From Plantago ovata (Eukaryota; Streptophyta; Magnoliopsida; Lamiales; Plantaginaceae), in the NCBI GenBank assembly GCA_028274465.1, contig CM051457.1, positions 103,353,982 to 103,417,981 on the forward strand: a stretch of 64,000 bases of DNA, written 5' to 3'. A program made the position numbers and the translations under genes. Below are positions 1 to 11,029 of the stretch, in pieces. The notes below the pieces were generated by a model. The model did not search any database. It saw nothing but the letters and a program-made list of their open reading frames with translations, and had not been told where the DNA came from. Position 1 is the first letter of the stretch. Every line of letters starts with the position of its first letter.

Positions 1-1329
1 TGGATTATTCTTCTTACTTGAAGACGATTGTTTGTTATGTATTTGAAATAAAGGTAGACTACTTTGCAAAATATATAAACCATTCACCAAGCGAGCCTTT
101 CCATAATACTGATCATTTAATAAAAAATAACAAGTATTATTCGCAAATCGAAAGGAAAAACCCATATTGTCTAACAATGGAATGGAAATAATATTTCTGA
201 CAATGGATGGAACAAAATAAACATTATCAAGTTCTAAACATTGTCCCGAAGGTAAATCTAGCTTGCTGCGTCCAACGCGTTTGGCTTCAACTGGATTGCC
301 GTTCCCAACATGCAAGTCGATTTCACCTCGCTTGACTAGCCTGTGATCAATTAGCTCCTGCACATTATTACAAATGTGTGAGCCACATGCTGTATCTAAT
401 ACCCAACCATTGGAGTCAAAAGTAGTCATGTTCATTTCAATAACAAACATACCTGAGCCAGAAGCTGATGACTTCTTAGCTTGATCTGCCCTAAGCTTTG
501 GGCAATCTTTCTTCCAATGTCCTTTCTGCTTACAGAAAAGACATTCATCTGTGCGCACCGTTCCGCTTCTCTTGAACTTCCTTTTCTGGTTCGGACGCTT
601 AGGCTTATCAGTCCAAGTGTTAGCCTTGGCTCCCGACTTTGCCTTACCCTTAGCACCTTTGCTTTTCGGGTTTGAGTTAGACGGTTGCCCAACAAGCCTG
701 ATCGACTTTTCCTTCTTAGGAAGAGTTTGATCATATGTCTTCAGCAGATTATGAAGTTCAGGCAGTGTTACGTCCTTTGCATTCATCGTGTAATTAATGA
801 TGAACTGCGAATACGAACTCGGCAATGATTGAAGGACAAAGATCACCATGATCTTGTTCTCTAGCTTAACGCCGGCATCGGCAAGCTTTTCAAAGAGACC
901 AATCATTTTGAGAACATGCTCAGACATGTTCCCTCCTTCACTGAGCTTGCATCTGTGTATGTCTTTGATCAAATCAAATTCAACACTTCTAGTTGCCGTC
1001 TTAAAGAGCGACTCAAGATGCTTTAACATCTCATACAGCAACATGCTTTCATGTTGCTTCTGCAGCTCATTGCTCATTGCCGCCAACATAATACACTGCG
1101 CGGATCTAGCATCCTCAAGATGCTTATCAGACCTTGCCTTGTTGGCTTGATTCGAAGCAGCAACCTGATCGGCAGTCTGATTTTCGGGGCACACGGGAAT
1201 GACCTCGTCCAAGACGTACTCAATCTTTTCGTACCTCAGCACCAAACGTATATTCCTGATCCAATCTAGGAAGTTTGGTCCGGTTAAAATTTGCTTCTCC
1301 AAGACAGCGCGGAGCGAGATACTCGCCAT
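1..1329 (-). CDS. Gag-protease polyprotein of copia-1, N-terminal 443 codons, open at the window edge
   Basis: The start is the ATG at 1329-1327 (MASISLRAVL), the same start as in copia-2. The frame stays open with no stop to base 1, so integrase and RT should follow outside the window. Residues about 1-200 match the copia gag capsid region (LTGPNFLDWIRNIRL). A zinc knuckle CLFCKQKGHWKKDC (CX2CX4HX4C) lies near residue 265, encoded at about 498-542. The protease motif reads VLDTACGSHIC at about 370-402, with DTA where copia proteases normally have DTG or DSG; copia-2 has the same residue. The product would assemble the particle and process the polyprotein. The open frame contrasts with the broken copia-2 copy and suggests a younger or less decayed insertion. 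Confidence 0.85.
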   Translation of the reverse strand, partial: MASISLRAVLEKQILTGPNFLDWIRNIRLVLRYEKIEYVLDEVIPVCPENQTADQVAASNQANKARSDKHLEDARSAQCIMLAAMSNELQKQHESMLLYEMLKHLESLFKTATRSVEFDLIKDIHRCKLSEGGNMSEHVLKMIGLFEKLADAGVKLENKIMVIFVLQSLPSSYSQFIINYTMNAKDVTLPELHNLLKTYDQTLPKKEKSIRLVGQPSNSNPKSKGAKGKAKSGAKANTWTDKPKRPNQKRKFKRSGTVRTDECLFCKQKGHWKKDCPKLRADQAKKSSASGSGMFVIEMNMTTFDSNGWVLDTACGSHICNNVQELIDHRLVKRGEIDLHVGNGNPVEAKRVGRSKLDLPSGQCLELDNVYFVPSIVRNIISIPLLDNMGFSFRFANNTCYFLLNDQYYGKARLVNGLYILQSSLPLFQIHNKQSSSSKKNNP

Positions 1330-1828
1330 ATCTAATATCCTAAGGAGAAATAATATAAAACGAAAATAATAAATCAACTATTGAAATATTATTTCTAAAT
1401 ACACAGTCAACATAACTAAACAACAAGGTCCTTTAGCTGTTTAGCTCCCACTATTTTCACATATGTTTGCCCCCACAACAAACATACGGGTAATGTCCAA
1501 CAAGTTACCGTAGTGGCCAAGATCCAAATCCATACTATGCCATACTCCACGGAGGCTGGTCGCATAGCATAATATGACCGGTAGGACTAGTAAGACTATC
1601 CAATTGCGTCACGCAACTCTTGGTTGTTAAATCTAATTTAACACGATGCCCTACATATTGTACATATCAAGGTCGCTAGATACAATATGCAGTAAGTCAT
1701 AACCATAGGCTTACTCTGATCCGACGATTACTGCGAGTCTGTAAGGACGAGGTCTCCAATACAAGAAAACGCAATGAAAGTTCAGAATTAAAGCACCCTA
1801 TGGAAAGTATCTCAGAAATACATACATA

Positions 1829-1991
<163 letters not shown>

Positions 1992-2050
1992 CTTATATTG
2001 GTTGGGGCTTGTAGCTTGAGGGTTGTTATCAGTCATCTACAAACAAATAA

Positions 2051-2201
2051 GGGCGTCGCCTACCCATCATGCATGAACGGTCTACACGTAATGGATGCCG
2101 TCTATCCATTCTAGTTTTAAACGCGGTCAAGCACATAATGGGTGCCGCCTATCCATACATAAATATGCGGTCCGACATATAAGAGGGCGCCGCCTACCCT
2201 C
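2051..2201 (-). other. Array of four short hairpins in the copia-1 leader RNA
   Basis: Four units each form a 4-6 bp stem around a 7-nt loop that reads AGGCGGC, or a one-base variant, on the element's sense strand. Plus-strand arms and loops are 2051-2065 (GGGC/ACCC), 2091-2109 (ATGGAT/ATCCAT), 2138-2156 (ATGGGT/ATCCAT) and 2183-2201 (GAGGGC/ACCCTC). A GCGGTC-like word follows each hairpin. The stems differ while the loop stays. Two imperfect pairs become G-U in sense RNA, which favours a structure in the genomic RNA. The place, between primer site and gag, is where retroelement packaging or dimer signals lie; that role is inferred. Confidence 0.6.
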
Positions 2202-2700
2202 GCATGCATAGCGGTCGAACGGAATGTAAAAACATGGTATTTAAACATGCATTGTCAAACAATAGCATATAGAGCATATGAAACAAGTAGTAGCCTATGT
2301 GGATGACAAAATACTTCATAATTTCATTATGAAAATTATAATCCCATACTTATAATCTCTATGAAATAATTGAAAATTTGGACTACATTGAATAATCGAA
2401 AATTCTATTGACCAAGTAGCAATTTTCGAAAACCCGAAGGACTTAATTGTAATTTTAAAAACCTTAGAGGTGTTAAATCTAAAATTCAAAAGTAGAAGGA
2501 CTAATTTACAATAAACAATAAATTGATAAATTACAAATAAGCCCTTTAACTTTATACTAATTAAATTTAACCCCTCTAGTTTAAAACAATTACAATTAAA
2601 TCATATTTATATTTCAAATATAAAATTCAATCCTCAAAACTTTCAAAAATTCGATTTTGGGTCCAACCCGAAAATATATATAATTTGTTTTTTTTGAAAA

Positions 2701-2880
2701 CGTGGGACGGGACCAGTCCCGTCCCCCCGGTGGCGCCCGCGTCTGCAGACGCTGCCCGCGGCACACGGGCGCCTAGCGCCCGTGCCGCGGGCACGGCGCC
2801 GTAGGCGCTGGGCGCCTGCGGCCGCGGGCGCCTGCTGCCGCAGGCGCCGGCCGTCGCCTGCGTCGCGCAGGCGGTCCGGT
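2701..2880 (-). other. GC-rich palindrome cluster in the copia-1 leader
   Basis: About 180 bp of very high GC content within AT-rich surroundings, packed with inverted repeats. Examples are 2704-2725 (10-bp arms GGGACGGGAC/GTCCCGTCCC), 2764-2784 (9-bp arms CACGGGCGC/GCGCCCGTG) and 2855-2873 (8-bp arms CGCCTGCG/CGCAGGCG). Copia-2 keeps only about 60 bp of this block (58073-58132). No coding function is seen. Confidence 0.8.
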
Positions 2881-3037
2881 CCGTAATTATATCTATTTAA
2901 ATTTTTTTTTTTTTGAAAAAATATAAATTCTAAATTTATAAAACAAAACTTTTGAAAATCGAATTTATCATAGAATCAATTGCATCCACATATCTACAAA
3001 ATCATACAATATATATACGTATATACGTAATCAATTA

Positions 3038-3055
3038 ACCTCGTTCCGATACCAC
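3038..3055 (-). other. Primer-binding site of copia-1 (degenerate, initiator Met tRNA type)
   Basis: Directly inside the LTR, the minus strand reads GTGGTATCGGAACG. This resembles the TGGTATCAGAGC primer site seen intact in copia-2 at 58282-58299. Several changed bases suggest decay or a variant primer. Confidence 0.6.
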
Positions 3056-5145
3056 TGTAAGAAAATACGATCAGAGTCACCCCTAGGGTACGCAGCGGAA
3101 TTTCAAAAATTTACTTAACATACAGGTTAATTGATTATGCATATGTCGTATATATATAAACACGTCAATTAGAAACTAACCTTACTTCCAAAGCAGCTTC
3201 CAAGTCTTCATAATAATCCGGTGTATCTTCTCCTTCGTCGAAGTCGAAGATATCTACAATGCTCCTTATATCTGCAAGACAATAAGAGTTAGTTTCCAGC
3301 TCCTAGAACCTCAACCTTGGTATCCACGGATGAACAGCCTATCGGAAGAATGCTAGGATATTCTTTATGTGACCAAGAAGACGGGGCGGCAATTCTTCCG
3401 GTGGTGGCGCGCGCGTGTATGGCTAAGAGGAGGGGAGAGCTTTTATTTTCTCTAAGAAAACTGGGTAGAATAACTGTGAAAGTCTATGTCTGAAACTGTG
3501 TTCAAAACTGTATGTAAAGCTCTCTAATAGTGCACTATATATAGTAGTCTATAGAAGCCTAAAGCATAAGCAATTAGACTTCGTAAAGGAATAAGAATCT
3601 AATTCTTATCGCACAAGGAAACCAATATCAAGTCTAGATTCATTCCCAATCAAATTAAAACTCAATCAGGAAAATCTAACTTATCCCTTGGACTTCTAAT
3701 AAAGGAAGGAGTCGAACTCCTTCCCCTACCCAGCTCCTGCGCGCGCTTCCTAGGGACAGTAGGTGGGTCCCAATTTTGGGACCCACTTATAGTACTAAGG
3801 CAATTCAAACTCCAAGTAGATTTTGCCCAAGTGCATATGTTAATTCTAAATTAACATATCCTTTCTAATCAAACCTCCATTATATTTCTAAAATATAATC
3901 TTTAATTGTATTTACATAAAATACAATTAATTAGCCAATTCAATTAATAATTCCTAATTATTAATTGAGCGACCATATATTATAATTAATTCCAAATCAA
4001 TTATAATCCATCAATCACAATTAATTCCAAATCAATTGCGATTCCATCTTCAAGGATATTCTGATAGACTGAATCACCACATTGTGTGACCCATAGGGCC
4101 TCACCGTATTAAGCAAGTCCTAGACTAGGCAACATGGAATTCCTAGACGGTTCCATTTGCAATATTAATAAGTGAGGACGTTTGAGAGGTTTCTCAGAGC
4201 TAACCCTTTCGTTGCGAAGCCTGTCGCGCTCAACGCGGCGATGGTAACGTCCCTTCATCTGACTTGCTCAAATGTATCTAGGATCGATGAAGTGGTCTAT
4301 CCCGATAATACATCCACGGGCGTCTCAGGGAGTTGCTTGGTTCAGATATACTTATGACCATCATAATATATCATTTGCACTGGCCAGTGACTTTACCAAC
4401 GCAACTATGCAGACTATGAGCAGTGCTCTCCTGTGCTACACTTGAGAGATGAATCCTTCAAAGAATCACTTATCACCCCCATTTGTATTTAGCCATAATC
4501 CTGGATCGTGTCTTAGGTCAGCTGCTTATTCAGAGCTGACATCGACGGGTCCACCAAGGATATGGGGCAACAAATGTGATGATAAAGTCCTGTAAGTACA
4601 AAGGACGAATGGCATCACTTCGACAACTCACCGGTTCGCATAGACACGTCGGTGTAGAGTATACATCGATGGGAGTGTCCGGTGGGTACTTCCATTGTTC
4701 GATAAAGCTTCTTCGAACAACTATGCGCAGTTATGGGAACGTTTCTTGATTGTCCAACAATCCGTTCCGTGGCTGTGGGATCGGCTCACACTTGCTCCAA
4801 CAAGTATAACCTCCATGCATACTAGTCTTGTCAGGTTCATTCAGACCCCCACATCCGAGATGAACCACGACTACGGAGAGTTTGGGATAGATGATAACTC
4901 ACATAGCTCCCACTAACTGTGTGATCGGTCATCTATCCAAGGGGACATGTTTAATATCAATACAGACAGTAATAAAGATATGACATGCTGCAGCCTGGTG
5001 TAATGTAAATATGAAAGCGATACTCAATAGTAAAATGCAACAAACATATATTATATTATGTTGACCTGTGTAATAGTACATATATGCCCTCTATAAGGGC
5101 ACCATGCCCTTAGTAAGGACTGTCTCTAGGACATATACTCTATCA
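3056..5145 (-). repeat. 5' LTR of copia-1
   Basis: A 2090 bp LTR with TG...CA ends. On the plus strand it runs from TGTAAGAAAA to ACTCTATCA. It aligns along its whole length with the copia-2 LTRs at 42378-44223 plus 52462-52689 and at 58300-60386. Short open frames inside it recur in every copy only because the LTRs are copies of one another. Confidence 0.93.
3535..3544 (-). promoter_or_regulatory. Likely TATA box of the copia-1 LTR promoter
   Basis: The palindromic word CTATATATAG lies in the LTR and is kept in the copia-2 LTRs near 42848 and 58768. An LTR must carry the element's own promoter, and this is the clearest TATA-like word on the sense strand. The transcription start itself cannot be seen. 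Confidence 0.45.
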
Positions 5146-7139
5146 ACCCTTGTGTGCTTTGGAGTGTTCTGCAAGAAGCACGGAGCCGAGCTCAACTTCC
5201 ATAACGTCAATCAGATCTTCAGGGTCTCAATGAGCTCGGGCAACAAGTATTTCTACTACTTCAATGCGCGACCAGGTTTGGGCTTTATCATGGATGCTCC
5301 TTTCTCTTCGGGCTATAAATGGTTTCATCGGTACTTATATATCAAAAAGAAGAAGTTACCTAACATGAGCGAGGAGGAAGCTGAATGGGGAGTCCCTAAA
5401 CTCATGTATCGAGGACGCATAGCGGAGAAGCATCCTTTGTCGGCTGAGTTAGACCCGTGGGTCTTAGAGGTCGAGAGAAGAACAAGGGGCCCAATCCCGA
5501 GAAGTACTTTTACTGGGGCCTCGTCTACAGCCCCTTCCATGCTTGGCCGGTCTTTCTCCTTATGCCGATACTGGGTACACTGGCAATAGGTTCTCGAATG
5601 ATGTGCTCTTCGGTATGCTTAGAAAGCTTTTTATACTTTCTGTACTTGTCATTTTCATACTTGCTCTTTCCTTTGTTGCTTGCTTGTGATGTTCTCGCGC
5701 ATGTACCTTTCTCGTTTTTTATGCTTCTCGCGTCCTTTTCTAACTTGTGTTTTTATCTGCAGATTACTAGTTTCATTGGATAATGTCGAGGACATTGGCA
5801 GCAAAGGAGGAGTAGAGGAGGAAGCAACGGATGACCAACAAGGATACGAAGATCCTTGGTTCTCTCAACCTCTCTCCGCCAAGGAGTGCCTCACACCACC
5901 GAGATGCCCTAGTGCAGGAAGGGCTCGAGACCCGTGAGAATCCCGTTGAGGTTCTCAAAAATCCGAGGAAGATGCAGCTGCTAAGCAGGCCGAGGAGGCC
6001 GCGGCCGGGGAGCAAGAGAAGCAACCGAAGAAGCCTGCAGGGAAGAAGGGTGTCGGGTCGAGGAAGCTCGTGCTTGGAGGTAACAATGAACCTCCTCGCA
6101 AGAAGAGCAAGACTGCGTCTCTAAGTCCGGAGGCTGAAGTGAAGAGGCTAATCCAGATGTCAGAACTGGATCGCGCCCACGAGCTTAGCATGTGCTCGCT
6201 TCAGGTAGCTTTGCTCACTTTGTTTTATCTAATAAGTTTCCAAGTATAAAAATGATCTCCTCGCTAACTCTGAATTCTTCTTTGATGTAGCTCGAGAATT
6301 TGAAGGAGGCTTATGGCCAAGTTGCTGCTGATCGCGTAGATATAGGCATCGTGATCGAGGACCTTGAGAAGAAGCTGGCGGCCGAGCAGAGTAAAAACAA
6401 GGTCGCAGAGGTTGAGATCGGCAAGCTTTATGCTAAGGTCGACTACCTTGAGAAGGAGCTCGCCAAGGAGAGGGCGAGGACTAAGGGATACAAGGGGGCT
6501 TATGCCACCTTGTCGATCTGCATGGAGAAATTCAAGAATAGCGTCCTCTCCTTCCTCAAAGGCAGGTGTTTGGAGACTGCTCGTGCCTTCATGGCCTCCA
6601 ACACTTATAAAATGGCTCAGCAAGATGTGAGGGATGCATCACACGAGGAGGGCTTCTTCTCTTGTATCGGCCAGCTTAAGCGAGTGAACATGCTTCCTCA
6701 AGACTGCGATCCGGATGCTCGCGAGGATATGCATGCTGGGAGGTGCGAGGATCTGTCCCGCTATCCTGATGAAGAGATTACCGATGAGATGCACGAGGCA
6801 TGCGAGTTCGGGGAGCTTGTGACCGATCCGGAAGTTCCTTATCCAATGAAGCCGGCTTATCTCCCCTCTTGGATCCCCGAGTGCTTGAGGATCGGGATCC
6901 TTTATCCTTTTGAGAAGGTGGCTCTCTGTAATGCTGCATGGATAAAGGTGAACGACCCAGTTCTTGGTCGGCCTCAAGACTTTGTCGAGCCCAAGCTTGT
7001 GCTATACGAGAAGGCCATAAGGGAATCTCAGGAGAAGGAGCGAGACCCGATCGAGATCCAGGAGCTTCTTAGCCCGGCGCGAGGAGTTACCAGTGCAACA
7101 ACTCCTATCACTGATCTATCTGGTAGCCACACTCGCTGA
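5146..7139 (+). pseudogene. Antisense ORF of element A (PF04195-like protein), 3' part, truncated by copia-1
   Basis: This matches the last two thirds of the spliced antisense gene of element B (21709-25030). The copia-1 LTR replaces everything upstream of codon THR-LEU-VAL-CYS-PHE. Both introns keep their places. Intron 1 has its donor near 5605 (CTTCG/GTATGC) and its acceptor CTGCAG at about 5762. Intron 2 is 6206-6290, from CAG/GTAGC to GATGTAG/CTCGAG. The first exon piece has the conserved ARPGLGFIMDAP and GYKWFHRY blocks. The exon between the introns is frame-shifted. The last exon (6291-7139) is open and encodes a coiled-coil segment followed by a conserved C-terminus. Element relationship and splice positions are read directly; protein function is unknown. 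Confidence 0.78.
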
Positions 7140-7980
7140 GGCGAAGACTTTTGAAGGCCTAGTATGCTTGGTAAAAATGTTGTATTTCCTTAGATAAAAG
7201 CTTGAACAATTTTTCCCTTGTCTTTATGCTTTGTATTCGGCCCTTTGTGGCATATGTTCGAACACCACCTATCTTTGTAACATGATTTATCACATTATGT
7301 ATCTCCTCGATTTTTCCTTAATTCCATGTTTGTTGGTTGTTGCTCTTCGTTCTGTACTTCTCATACTTGTGTTTTTACTAACTCTTTTTACGTTATGACG
7401 TATAACTTTATAGTTAAACCCGTATAAGTTAGAATCGAAGAGGTAAGCTTCTCGCGCCTCCTTATGATGCAAACTCGTGTTAACACTATTACTTTGAGTT
7501 GTGCTCCTCGGGCCGTCAAAGTAATCGATCTGCTTGTCGAGATTCTACTTCTTGATATGGAGCGATCTCCTTCGAAACCTCAACTAATTACTTGAGTGAA
7601 TTTCTGAAAAAATTCTAAGTGTTGAGTTCCTCCTGCTCGCTTTCTTATCCTTCCTCGTTCCAACTTCTTTGAAAAGTATCTCTGTGAGATTTCTTAAAAG
7701 ATAGGAAATCGGGGAGTTTCGGTTCGATAACAGCTCTTTACTTGAACACTTTTTTGTTGAAAGATATGCATTGCATTGATTTGTCGGAAATTCAATTACA
7801 ATGGGGGGCTTCACGGCCAACTTTCTTACAACTTTCTTTGAAACTTTTCTATACTCCCTAGCAACTTAAACCATAAAAAACGAGGGTACCTCTCACACAA
7901 GCTTGTGAGGAATCCCTCTCGATCTGAGAGTTGCGGGCCTTTCACAGGAGCTCTTCAAAAAAACTTGTTTCTCAAACAAC
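7140..7980. other. Spacer between the antisense ORF and pol of element A
   Basis: No coding region is recognised. The left half (to about 7435) aligns with 25031-25320 of element B downstream of its antisense gene, and the right half aligns with 30793-31326. It is therefore the meeting zone of two converging transcription units, where both 3' ends should lie. Confidence 0.6.
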
Positions 7981-9446
7981 TTAGGCGTAGAACCTCTGGA
8001 GGTTGGAGGTATTCCACGGGTTCTTCAACACTCTTCCCTCCATGTCTTGGAGATGGTAGCTTCCATTGGACCTTGCTTCAACTATCTTGTAGGGGCCTTC
8101 ACAGTTGGGTTGCATCTTCCCAACTTTGCCCAAGATGTCCGCTCTTCGGAGTACTAAGTCTCCTACTTGGAAGTCTCTCTCATTCACACCTTTGTTGTAG
8201 GTCTTCGCGATTAACGCTTGGTAGCTCAGGATGTTGGCCAACGCAGTGGTTCTTGCTTCACTTAGCGTCTCTAGGTCGAAGAACCTCTCGGTATGATTGT
8301 CCTCGGGTTGATACCCTTGGATCCTGAGGGTTTCTACAGCCACTTCTGCCGGTATGACCGCTTCGGAATCATAAACTAGAGAGAAGGGAGTCTCTCTTGT
8401 AGCTGTTTTTGAAGTTGTGCGGTATGCCCATACCACTCCGTCAATCTCATCGACCCAATCCTTAAAGTATTCGACCGCGAAAATGATGAATTTCTTTTGA
8501 CCCGTTGTCTCGAGAAAGGACCGACTATGTCGATGCCCCATATGTCAAAAGGGAAAGTGATGGAAATGGGCATGAGGGGCTTCGCCGGGACATTGATTAG
8601 ATTAGCATGCAATTGACACTCCTCGCACTTACTCACAAATTGGGCAGCGTCTTCACGAACAGTTGGCCAGTAATATCCTTGGCGGATGACTTTTTACGCG
8701 AGGGTTCTTCCTCCGGCATGGTCCCCGCAACTTCCTCGGTGCATTTCTACAAAAACGTTTTGCACTTCTTGTTCAGCGATGCATCTCAAGTAGACTCATG
8801 TACAAGTGATCTCCTTGCATGATGTAGCGTCCCGCTTTTCCTTTGACTCTTCGTGCTTCGGCTTTATCACGAGGAAGGCTATCGTGCGTAAGATAGGTAG
8901 CGATCTCCTGCATCCAACTTGGTTTAGTGTCAATGGCCAAGACATTTGGCTTTGATGACCATAGGGATGATGCATTGATTCTCATGAGTATCACATTCCG
9001 GGTATCCACTCCTCCGGAGGCCGAAGCGTATTTTGATAGAGCATCTGCTCTTGATTGAGATCCCATGAGAACTTCTCAATCTAAGAACTTTCAAACTTTT
9101 GGATTTCCTCCCTGATGGCGCTCTGGTATTCGGCCAATGAGTCCTTCTTGGTTTTGAACTTCCCCGAGATTTGTTTCTCGGCCAATTGAGAGTCAGTGAA
9201 GAGGTGTAGTTTCTTCACTTCAAGTGATTTTGCCATACGTAGAGTGATGAGGACAGCTTCATACTCAGCTTCATTGTTGGAGACCGAAAAGCTAAGAGTA
9301 ACAGCGTACTCGAGCTCTGCTCCTCCCGGACTTTTGAAGTATATTCCTATCCTGCCATTTTTTTCCAAGGAAGATCCATCAACGTGAAGAATCCAGACAT
9401 CCCCGTGGTCGGTAAGCTCCTTGGGTTTTGAAGAGACGTTCTCCAT
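7981..9446 (-). pseudogene. Second (archaeal-like) RNase H and integrase of element A, broken
   Basis: The minus-strand frame from 9446 begins with an RNase H fold different from the one that follows RT: WILHVDGSS at the first catalytic Asp, NNEAEYEA, then LHLFTDSQL. This is the extra RNase H of Tat-lineage elements. A stop or frame break separates it from the integrase. The integrase zinc-finger remnant (KCEECQLHANLINVP) is near 8630. After the first catalytic Asp region (DIWGIDIVGPF), about 85 codons present in element B are missing at about 8466, including two of the three catalytic acidic residues. The C-terminal part is open (8541-7981) and ends at TAA. The integrase cannot be functional. 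Confidence 0.82.
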
Positions 9447-9467
9447 ACCCTTAGTCTCTTTGATTTT

Positions 9468-11029
9468 TTATGCTAGGAATACTTCATGCCTTTTTCTTCT
9501 TTTTTGAGACATCTCTTTGAGTTCTTTCAGAGCATCCTCCAGAGCTTGCATTGCCTCATTATGTTGTGGTCGCTCCTCGACCATCATCATGACACTTTGG
9601 GTTTCTGGAGGGTTTTCCTCTGACACTTCCTTGGAGGGATACTCTACGAGGAAGTCGGCAATGACTTGGGCTTTCTTGGCCAGAGGTGATTGATAGTCGA
9701 TGTCGTACTCGCTCAACTCGATTGCCCATCTAGCTAGCCTTCCCGAGTTTTCAGGCTTTCCGAGGACTTGCTTGAGAGGTTGCTTTGTCAAGACCACAAC
9801 CTTGTGAGCTCCAAAGTAAGGCTTCAGTCTCCTCGTCGTATAGACGAGAGCGAAGGATAGCCTCTCGATATCCATATAGCGCGTTTCGGCTCCATCAAGT
9901 ACCTTGCTTAAGTAGTATATGGGCAAGTGGTCGTTACCTTAAATTCGCACCAAGACCGAGCTAATGGCTTCCCCGGTTGCTGCCAAGTATAAGTAAAGTA
10001 CTTCTCCGTCCATAGGTTTTGATAAAAGTGGAGGGGAGAGTAGATACTCTTTGAGCTTCTCGAAGGCTTCCTCGCATTCTTTCGTCCAATCGAAGTGGTT
10101 GCTCTTTCTCAAAACTTTGAAGAATGGGAGATTTTTCTCAGCGGATCTCGAGATGAATCTACTCAACGCGATCGACTTCCCTACCAACTGTTGTACCTCA
10201 TTGATGGTTTGGGGTTGAGGCAGATCGAGGATGGCCTTGATTTTCTCGGGGTTTGCTTATATTCCTCTTTCCATTACCATGTAACCGAGGAACTTCTCAC
10301 CTTTAACTCCGAAGGTACACTTCGCTGGATTGAGCTTCATGCCGTACTTCCTCAAGATCGAGAAGCATTTTTCCAGGTATCCTACATGTTGCTCCTCGGT
10401 CTTACTCTTGACTAGCATATCATCGACATATATACTTCCATTGTTTTACCGAGCTCTTCTTTGAACATTTTGCTAACCAACCTTTGGTAGGTCGCTCCGG
10501 CGTTTTTGAGACCGAAAGGCATCACGTTGAAGCAATACACATTTCCGTTTGTGAAGAAGGCGGTTTTCGGTACATCATCCTTGGCCATTTTGACTTGGTA
10601 GAATCCTTGGTATGAATCCATGAGAATCAAGAGGGCACATCCTGCTGTGGAATCGACTAGCTGGTCGATCCGAGGAAGCGGGTAGGGAGCCTTCGGGCAA
10701 AACTTGTTGAGTCTTGTGAAGTTGTTGCACATTCTCCACTTGCTGAGTTGCTTCTCGACGAGGACTACATTGCAAACCCAGTCGGAGTACCTCACTTCTT
10801 TGATGTGACCAGCCTTAAGCAATCTTTGCACTTCTACTTCAATGATGGCATTGTCTTCCGCACTGAAGTCTCTTCGCTTTTCTCGAATATGGGTGATTGA
10901 CGGGTCGACGTTCAGACGGTGAACCGCGACTCTTGGGTCAATCCCCTTGAGGTCCTCGGTACTCCACGCGAAGATGTCGTTGTAATCTTTCAAACATTGA
11001 ATGAGTTTCATTCTTACTTCTGTAGTCAT
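9468..11029 (-). pseudogene. Reverse transcriptase and RNase H of element A, broken
   Basis: RT starts at about 11029 (DIFAWSTEDLKGIDP) and continues to the catalytic YVDD motif. There, at about 10431-10436, a two-base insertion relative to B shifts the frame and creates a stop within a few codons. Further pieces in other frames cover the connection region (10187-9939) and the classical gypsy RNase H (9926-9468; PIYYLSKVLDGAETRY and the LKPYFGAHKVVVLT block). The order RT, RNase H, linker, second RNase H matches element B. No catalytic RT could be made. Confidence 0.85.

Noticed and set aside
4172..4357. Short plus-strand frame recurring at 43478 and 59413
   Set aside because: All three lie in copies of the same copia LTR, so recurrence reflects copying. 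Lengths and ends differ between copies.
5457..6191. Several overlapping 80-110 codon frames as separate genes
   Set aside because: They are frames through a broken exon and an intron of the element A antisense gene. Comparison with B gives the true layout.
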